NCBI GenBank assembly: GCA_035938875.1
Contig: DASZGL010000052.1
Location: 1-26,354 of the forward strand
Direction: 5' to 3'
Origin: DASZGL01 sp035938875
Lineage (GTDB): Bacteria > Chloroflexota > Dormibacteria > Aeolococcales > Aeolococcaceae
DNA: 26,354 nt
Part shown: positions 22,250-26,354 of the stretch, in pieces
Layout: each line of letters starts with the position of its first letter
Position numbering within the stretch: the first letter of the stretch is position 1
Made by a program: the position numbers and the translations under genes
Notes under the pieces: model-generated
Database searches by the model: none
Seen by the model: the letters and a program-made list of their open reading frames with translations, nothing else
What the model was told of the DNA's origin: nothing

Positions 22250-23215
22250 GTGGTGGGTACGCCGCCGCGAACAGTGGCGATCGTCGGTCCCACGGCGATG
22301 GGCAAGACGCCGCTGGCGGTTGCCGTCGCCCTGCGCCTGGGCGACGCCGAGCTGCTCAACGCCGACTCGCGACAGGTGATCCGCGACCTGGTGGTCGGCA
22401 CCTGCGCACCCACGGACTCCGAGCTCCGCGGCGTTCCCTGCCACCTCCTCGGAGTCCGCGACCCGCAGCAGCCGTACTCGGTCGCCGACTGGGTGGCCGG
22501 CGCGCGAGCGGTGCTCTCTCAGCTCGACGGGCGCGGGGTTAGGGCCATCGTCGTCGGCGGCACCGGGCTCTACGTCAGCGCCCTCGTCGACGGCCTGGAC
22601 CTGGGCGGCGTCCCCCCCGACCCGGCGCGGCGCCGGCAACGCCTCGAGGCATCGATGGGCAATGGAGGAGTCGACGTGCTGGGCGACGAGTTGCGCGACC
22701 GCGATCCCCAGGGCGCGGCTGCGGTGGATCTGCGCAATCCCCGCCGGGTGATCCGGGCGCTCGAGATCCTCGACGCGCGTGGCGGTCAGCTCCAGGCAGC
22801 ACGCGGCCGCGTCGGTGGCCGGGATGCGCTGCTGATCGGCCTCGACGCCCCGCGGGACGTCGCCGACCAGCTCATCGAGGTGCGGTCGCGGCGCATGCTC
22901 GAGTCCGGCGCGCTGATCGACGAAGTACACTCGGCGATGGCTCGCGGTATCCCCCGCGACGCTCTCGAGAGTGCCGGGATCGGGTACCGCGAGGCACTCG
23001 CGGTGGTCGACGGCTCGCTGACGCTCGAGGCAGCCGTCGATGCGCTGATCCGGCGCACTCGCCGCTATGCCAAGACGCAGCGGACCTGGTTCCGGCGGGA
23101 TCCGCGGATCCGCTGGCTCGAGCGCGGCGCAGGGCCCGCCGACGCGCTGGTCGACGAGGTCATCGATGCAATTCACCAAGATGCACGGTCTGGGCAACGA
23201 CTTTCTGGTCGTTGA
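22250..23215 (+). CDS. miaA: tRNA dimethylallyltransferase MiaA
   Basis: Transfers a dimethylallyl group to A37 of tRNA, making the substrate of MiaB. The 321-residue product has the P-loop GPTAMGKT at 13-20, NADSRQVIRDL (the usual NADSRQVYR with Tyr replaced by Ile), VVGGTGLY near 100, and the C-terminal RYAKTQRTWFRRD. The usual Asp-Ile-Gly-Thr-Ala-Lys-Pro stretch reads VVGTCAPT. GTG 22250 or the adjacent GTG 22253 is the start; no clear ribosome site. Its end overlaps the dapF start by 50 bases in another frame, unusually long, so the last 16 residues of MiaA are coded by DNA also coding for dapF. Confidence 0.94.
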   Translation: MVGTPPRTVAIVGPTAMGKTPLAVAVALRLGDAELLNADSRQVIRDLVVGTCAPTDSELRGVPCHLLGVRDPQQPYSVADWVAGARAVLSQLDGRGVRAIVVGGTGLYVSALVDGLDLGGVPPDPARRRQRLEASMGNGGVDVLGDELRDRDPQGAAAVDLRNPRRVIRALEILDARGGQLQAARGRVGGRDALLIGLDAPRDVADQLIEVRSRRMLESGALIDEVHSAMARGIPRDALESAGIGYREALAVVDGSLTLEAAVDALIRRTRRYAKTQRTWFRRDPRIRWLERGAGPADALVDEVIDAIHQDARSGQRLSGR

Positions 23216-24017
23216 TGACCGGAACTCGGTTGCCATCGATTGGGCCGCCCTGGCACGGCGCGCCTGCCGGAGGCATTTCGGCGTGGGCGCGGACGGCATC
23301 CTGGTGGTCCAGCGGAGTGTCGTCGCCGATCTGCGCATGCGGCTGTTCAACGCCGATGGCAGCGAGGCGGAGCAGTGCGGCAACGGCGTGCGTTGTGTCG
23401 CCATTCTCGCCGCCGACCTCGGCTGGGCCGGCGATCGCATCACCTGGGAGACCGGCGCCGGTCCGGTGACGACCCGACGCCAGGGTGGATCGGTCACCGT
23501 CGACATGGGTCCACCCCGATTTGCCGCCAGGGAGATCCCCGTCGCCACCGAGAGCGATGAGGTCGTCGACATGCCCGTCGACGTGGACGGAGAGCGGCTG
23601 CGCATCACCTGCGTGTCCATGGGCAACCCCCACTGCGTGGTCGTTGTCGACGACGCCGACGGGTTTGCGGTGGGGACGTTGGGGCCGCACCTGGAGACGC
23701 ACGAGTTGTTTCCGGAGCGCACCAATGTCGAGTTCGTCGAGGTGCTCTCGCCAACCCGGGTGCGGCAGCGCACCTGGGAGCGTGGGGTGGGGGAGACCAA
23801 CGCGTGCGGTAGCGGGGCGTGCGCCACCGCCGTCGCCCTGCGACGCCTGGGCCTGGCCGGGTCGCCGGTGACCGTCGAGCTGCGCGGGGGAGACCTGCTC
23901 ATCGAATGGCAACCGGGGTCTGCGGTGCTGATGACCGGTGCGGCGGAGCGTGTCTTCACCGGCGAGCTCGAACTGCAGCCCGGTGAGGTGCTTGCCGCCG
24001 CCACGAGCGCACCGTGA
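23166..24017 (+). CDS. dapF: Diaminopimelate epimerase
   Basis: Converts LL- to meso-diaminopimelate for peptidoglycan and lysine. The 283-residue product begins MQFTKMHGLGNDFLVVD, the classic DapF N-terminus, which settles ATG 23166 despite its lying inside miaA; the frame is open back to 23067 but that part is not family-like. The two catalytic cysteines are C71 (EQCGNGVRC) and C214 (TNACGSGACAT), and MGNPHCVVVV (152-161) is present. The stop overlaps the GTG of the aminotransferase gene, whose product would supply its LL-diaminopimelate substrate, so the two are probably made together. Confidence 0.96.
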   Translation: MQFTKMHGLGNDFLVVDDRNSVAIDWAALARRACRRHFGVGADGILVVQRSVVADLRMRLFNADGSEAEQCGNGVRCVAILAADLGWAGDRITWETGAGPVTTRRQGGSVTVDMGPPRFAAREIPVATESDEVVDMPVDVDGERLRITCVSMGNPHCVVVVDDADGFAVGTLGPHLETHELFPERTNVEFVEVLSPTRVRQRTWERGVGETNACGSGACATAVALRRLGLAGSPVTVELRGGDLLIEWQPGSAVLMTGAAERVFTGELELQPGEVLAAATSAP

Positions 24018-25189
24018 TCGAGCAGCGCGCCCGGGCGGCCGCGCGGATGGCGCGCATCCCGCCGTACCTGTTCGCCCAGATCGATAAGAAGGTCGCCGAG
24101 AAGCGGGCCGCCGGTGTCGACGTCGTCGCCCTGGACATCGGCGACCCCGATCTGCCCACGCCGGACGCGGTGGTGGAGGCCGCAGTGGCCGCCATTCGCG
24201 ATGCCGCCAACCACCGCTACGCGTCCTACTATGGGCTGCGCGAGCTCCGCGTTGCCATGGCAGGCTGGTATCGGCAGCGCTTCGGCGTCGAGCTCGACCC
24301 CGACAACGAGGTGCTTCCCACGCTGGGGAGCAAGGACGGCATCGCCCATTTGCCCTTTGCCGTCGTCGACCCCGGCGACGTCGTGCTTGCCCCCGACCCG
24401 GGATATCCCGTCTACGTCACCGGGGCGATCATGGCCGAGGCCGAGCCCTACCGTCTCCCACTGCGCGAGGCCCTGGGGTTTCTACCCGACCTGGCAGCAA
24501 TTCCTGACGCCGTGCGCCGCCGGGCACGGCTGCTCTGGCTCAACTACCCCAACAACCCCACCGGGGCGGTGGCGCCGCCCGCCATGTTCGAGCAGGCCAT
24601 CGCCTTCTGCCGCGAACACGGCGTCATCCTCGCCCATGACGCGCCCTACACGGAGATCGCCTTCGACGGCTACCGCGCGCCGAGCCTGTTGCAGTTCGAC
24701 GGTGCCAAAGAGGTCGGCCTCGAGTTCCACTCGCTGAGTAAGACGCACAACATGACCGGCTGGCGGGTGGGCATGGCCGTGGGCAATGCCGAGCTGATCC
24801 GCCTGCTGGGGCAGATCAAGACCAACGTCGACAGCGGCATCTTCCAGGCGGTGCAGCGGGCCGCCATCGTCGCCCTCGCCGAGAACCCGAAGGCGATCGA
24901 AGCCCGCAACGAGGTGCTGCGCGCCCGCCAGGTGAGGCTTCGCGACGCCTTCGCCGCCGTCGGCATCCAGGTGCCCCTGCCCAAGGCATCGTTCTACCTC
25001 TGGGGACGAGTTCCTGCCGGCTATGACAGCATCGGCTTCGCCTCGGCGGTCCTCGACGGCGTCGGCGTCAACCTCACCCCGGGGGTGGGCTTCGGGCCCA
25101 GCGGCGAGGGCTACTTCCGCGTCTCCGTGACCGCGCCCGACGCCCGGGTCGACGAGGCCTGTGCGCGGATCCGCGGTTTGCGACTCTGA
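24014..25189 (+). CDS. dapL: LL-diaminopimelate aminotransferase (class I/II aminotransferase)
   Basis: Probably makes LL-diaminopimelate directly from tetrahydrodipicolinate and glutamate, bypassing the acylated intermediates. The 391-residue fold-type I PLP protein has LDIGDPDLPTP (40-50), YASYYGLRELR near 69-79, YPNNPTGAV near 179-187, the Schiff-base K243 in SLSKTHNMTGWRVG, and a C-terminal FRVSVTAPD segment. Motifs alone also fit other aminotransferases of this group (alanine or aspartate type); the call leans on GTGA overlap with dapF and the presence of asd and dapA in the window. It ends 18 bases from the stop of the convergent glycosyltransferase gene. Confidence 0.82.
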   Translation: MIEQRARAAARMARIPPYLFAQIDKKVAEKRAAGVDVVALDIGDPDLPTPDAVVEAAVAAIRDAANHRYASYYGLRELRVAMAGWYRQRFGVELDPDNEVLPTLGSKDGIAHLPFAVVDPGDVVLAPDPGYPVYVTGAIMAEAEPYRLPLREALGFLPDLAAIPDAVRRRARLLWLNYPNNPTGAVAPPAMFEQAIAFCREHGVILAHDAPYTEIAFDGYRAPSLLQFDGAKEVGLEFHSLSKTHNMTGWRVGMAVGNAELIRLLGQIKTNVDSGIFQAVQRAAIVALAENPKAIEARNEVLRARQVRLRDAFAAVGIQVPLPKASFYLWGRVPAGYDSIGFASAVLDGVGVNLTPGVGFGPSGEGYFRVSVTAPDARVDEACARIRGLRL

Positions 25190-25207
25190 CGGATCGACCC
25201 TGCCAGG

Positions 25208-26354
25208 TCAGCCCGAGGTCGCCGGCACCGGCTGGTCGCGGGGCGCCCTGGTCTCCAGCTGGTACCAGATGGCTGCGGCGAACCCCAGCATGACGGTGAA
25301 CTCGGCGATCCCGGTGATCACCCTGTCCCCGAGGCCGATGCTCGCCATGCCGATGTACTGCCCGAGCGTCGATGCGGCGATGAGGTAGCCGACGCTCAAA
25401 ACCGGCCAGCGCGGCGAATCCGCGCGGTCGCGCAGCGCGCCCAGCTCCCAGATGAGCATGAGCACGAAGGGGGCGGCGTAGTAGTAGGGCCAGTTGACCT
25501 TGACCAGCATCGGCAGGGCGAGCGCGCCGATGGTCAGGATCGCCCACACGTCAACCGAGCGCACCGACATCCGCAGACGCGTTGCCGCGGCGTATCCCGC
25601 GGCGATGCAGACCAGCGCCTCAGCCGGTGTGTCTAGCCGGCGGATTAACGAAGCCAGGTCGCTCGGCCGGTCGAAGTTGACCAGAGCCCAGATGGAGTTG
25701 CCACCGATGGCTCGCCCCGGGCGGAATGTGAGCAGTGAATACGCGGTGTTGTGCTGATCGGCGAGCAGGAACGGCGCCACCCCGACTGCGAGGATGAGCA
25801 CGGCCAGGCCTGCGCTGCGCCACAGCGAACGCAGCTGCCCGGACGCGTAGAGCAGCGTGGCCAGGGCCAGCAGGGGGAAGGCCGCGGTCAGGCCGGTGAG
25901 CAGCGTGAGGCCGCCCAGGACCCCGGCGAGGAGCTCACGCCGCGCCTGAAGGGCGAGGACGGTGGCGATGAGGAGCCCGATCATCAGCGGCTGTTCGATG
26001 TGTCCCCACGGTGAGAAGCACAGCCACACCAGGGGGGACAGCGTCACCAGCGCGTAGGCGGCGAGTCGCTGCAGCGGCGACAGCCCCGGATTGAGCCGAT
26101 CGATGGCGCTGACCACCAGCCAGCCCAAGATGGGGACCAGGATGATGAAGCAGAGAGTGACCAGAACAACCTCGCCGCGGAGGTTGCTCTCCAGGCCGAC
26201 GCCCTTGGCGATGGCCACGAAGGGGGCGAGCAGGAAGACGATGATCGGCGGGTCGTCGTTGGGGTTGTCGGTCAGCGGTGGATCGCTGCGTGCTGCGTAG
26301 ATGTGCAGCGGCGAGCCGTTGAGCACGTGGTCGACCGACTTGAAGAAGATGCCT
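25208..26354 (-). CDS. Polytopic membrane glycosyltransferase-like protein (GT-C type), 5' end outside window
   Basis: The frame is open through the window edge, so the N-terminus is missing; the GTG at 26326 is internal and preceded by FFKSVDHV in frame. About 382 residues are visible. They contain some nine or ten hydrophobic segments with short Arg-rich loops, an early external loop (HIYAARSDPPLTDNPNDDPP) rich in Asp and Pro, and WPYYYAAPFVLML late in the protein. This layout resembles lipid-linked-sugar glycosyltransferases (mannosyltransferase/DUF2029-like). The catalytic acidic residue usually lies in the first loop, which is partly outside the window. Substrate unknown; no partner gene is visible. 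Confidence 0.65.
   Translation of the reverse strand, partial: GIFFKSVDHVLNGSPLHIYAARSDPPLTDNPNDDPPIIVFLLAPFVAIAKGVGLESNLRGEVVLVTLCFIILVPILGWLVVSAIDRLNPGLSPLQRLAAYALVTLSPLVWLCFSPWGHIEQPLMIGLLIATVLALQARRELLAGVLGGLTLLTGLTAAFPLLALATLLYASGQLRSLWRSAGLAVLILAVGVAPFLLADQHNTAYSLLTFRPGRAIGGNSIWALVNFDRPSDLASLIRRLDTPAEALVCIAAGYAAATRLRMSVRSVDVWAILTIGALALPMLVKVNWPYYYAAPFVLMLIWELGALRDRADSPRWPVLSVGYLIAASTLGQYIGMASIGLGDRVITGIAEFTVMLGFAAAIWYQLETRAPRDQPVPATSG

Noticed and set aside
1..26354. CRISPR array, insertion sequence, integrase or tRNA attachment site
   Set aside because: No spaced direct repeats, transposase motifs or tRNA-like sequences were seen in any gap; all gaps are short and accounted for.

Overview
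The window is a GC-rich (about 70% by eye), gene-dense piece of a bacterial chromosome. It holds 20 protein genes, two of them cut by the window ends, plus one possible leader peptide. I see no rRNA, tRNA, CRISPR array, insertion sequence or phage gene, and no gene-free stretch longer than 300 bases. The longest gap is the 270-base recA control region. The gene set is diderm/monoderm-neutral housekeeping: RNase J and RNase Y, SpoVS, a complete MutS/MutL pair and a DapL-type aminotransferase. The order asd-dapA-rnj-ftsK ... pgsA-cinA-recA ... rny-spoVS-miaB-mutS-mutL-miaA strongly recalls the Bacillus subtilis asd-dapA-rnjB-spoIIIE / pgsA-cinA-recA / rny-spoVS-miaB / mutS-mutL region (from memory). 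High GC together with MutSL and SpoVS points to a Terrabacteria lineage such as Chloroflexota or Dormibacterota rather than a classic actinomycete; this placement is an inference.

Layout. Positions 1-3535: end of asd, dapA, a family-4 uracil-DNA glycosylase and RNase J, all on the plus strand and tightly packed. Positions 3685-6057: ftsK. Positions 6061-6456: a lone minus-strand Rid-family gene. Positions 6479-10878: yajQ, rimO, pgsA, a cinA/pncC-type gene and a class III nucleotide cyclase with a MerR-like/regulatory N-terminus, most of them overlapping or nearly touching. Positions 10879-12755: a two-promoter control region, recA and recX. Positions 12786-14108: a minus-strand MFS transporter. 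Positions 14343-16270: rny and spoVS, each with its own leader. Positions 16377-25189: miaB, mutS, mutL, miaA, dapF and dapL as one compact run. Positions 25208 to the end: a minus-strand membrane glycosyltransferase that continues beyond the window.

The genes fall into a few working groups. Lysine/diaminopimelate synthesis for cell wall is represented by asd, dapA, dapL and dapF. DNA repair and segregation are covered by UDG, recA, recX, mutS, mutL and ftsK, with apparent sliding-clamp binding motifs in UDG and MutS. RNA turnover is covered by RNase J and RNase Y. tRNA and ribosome modification are covered by miaA, miaB and rimO. The three complete or partial minus-strand genes look like accessory insertions into a conserved plus-strand backbone.

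I did not find a clearly new multi-gene system. The best leads are a cyanobacterial-type LexA box over the start of a distal recA promoter, a regulated nucleotide cyclase locked between cinA and recA, a clamp-binding tail on the family-4 UDG, a variant MutL endonuclease motif, and leader structures before rny and spoVS.
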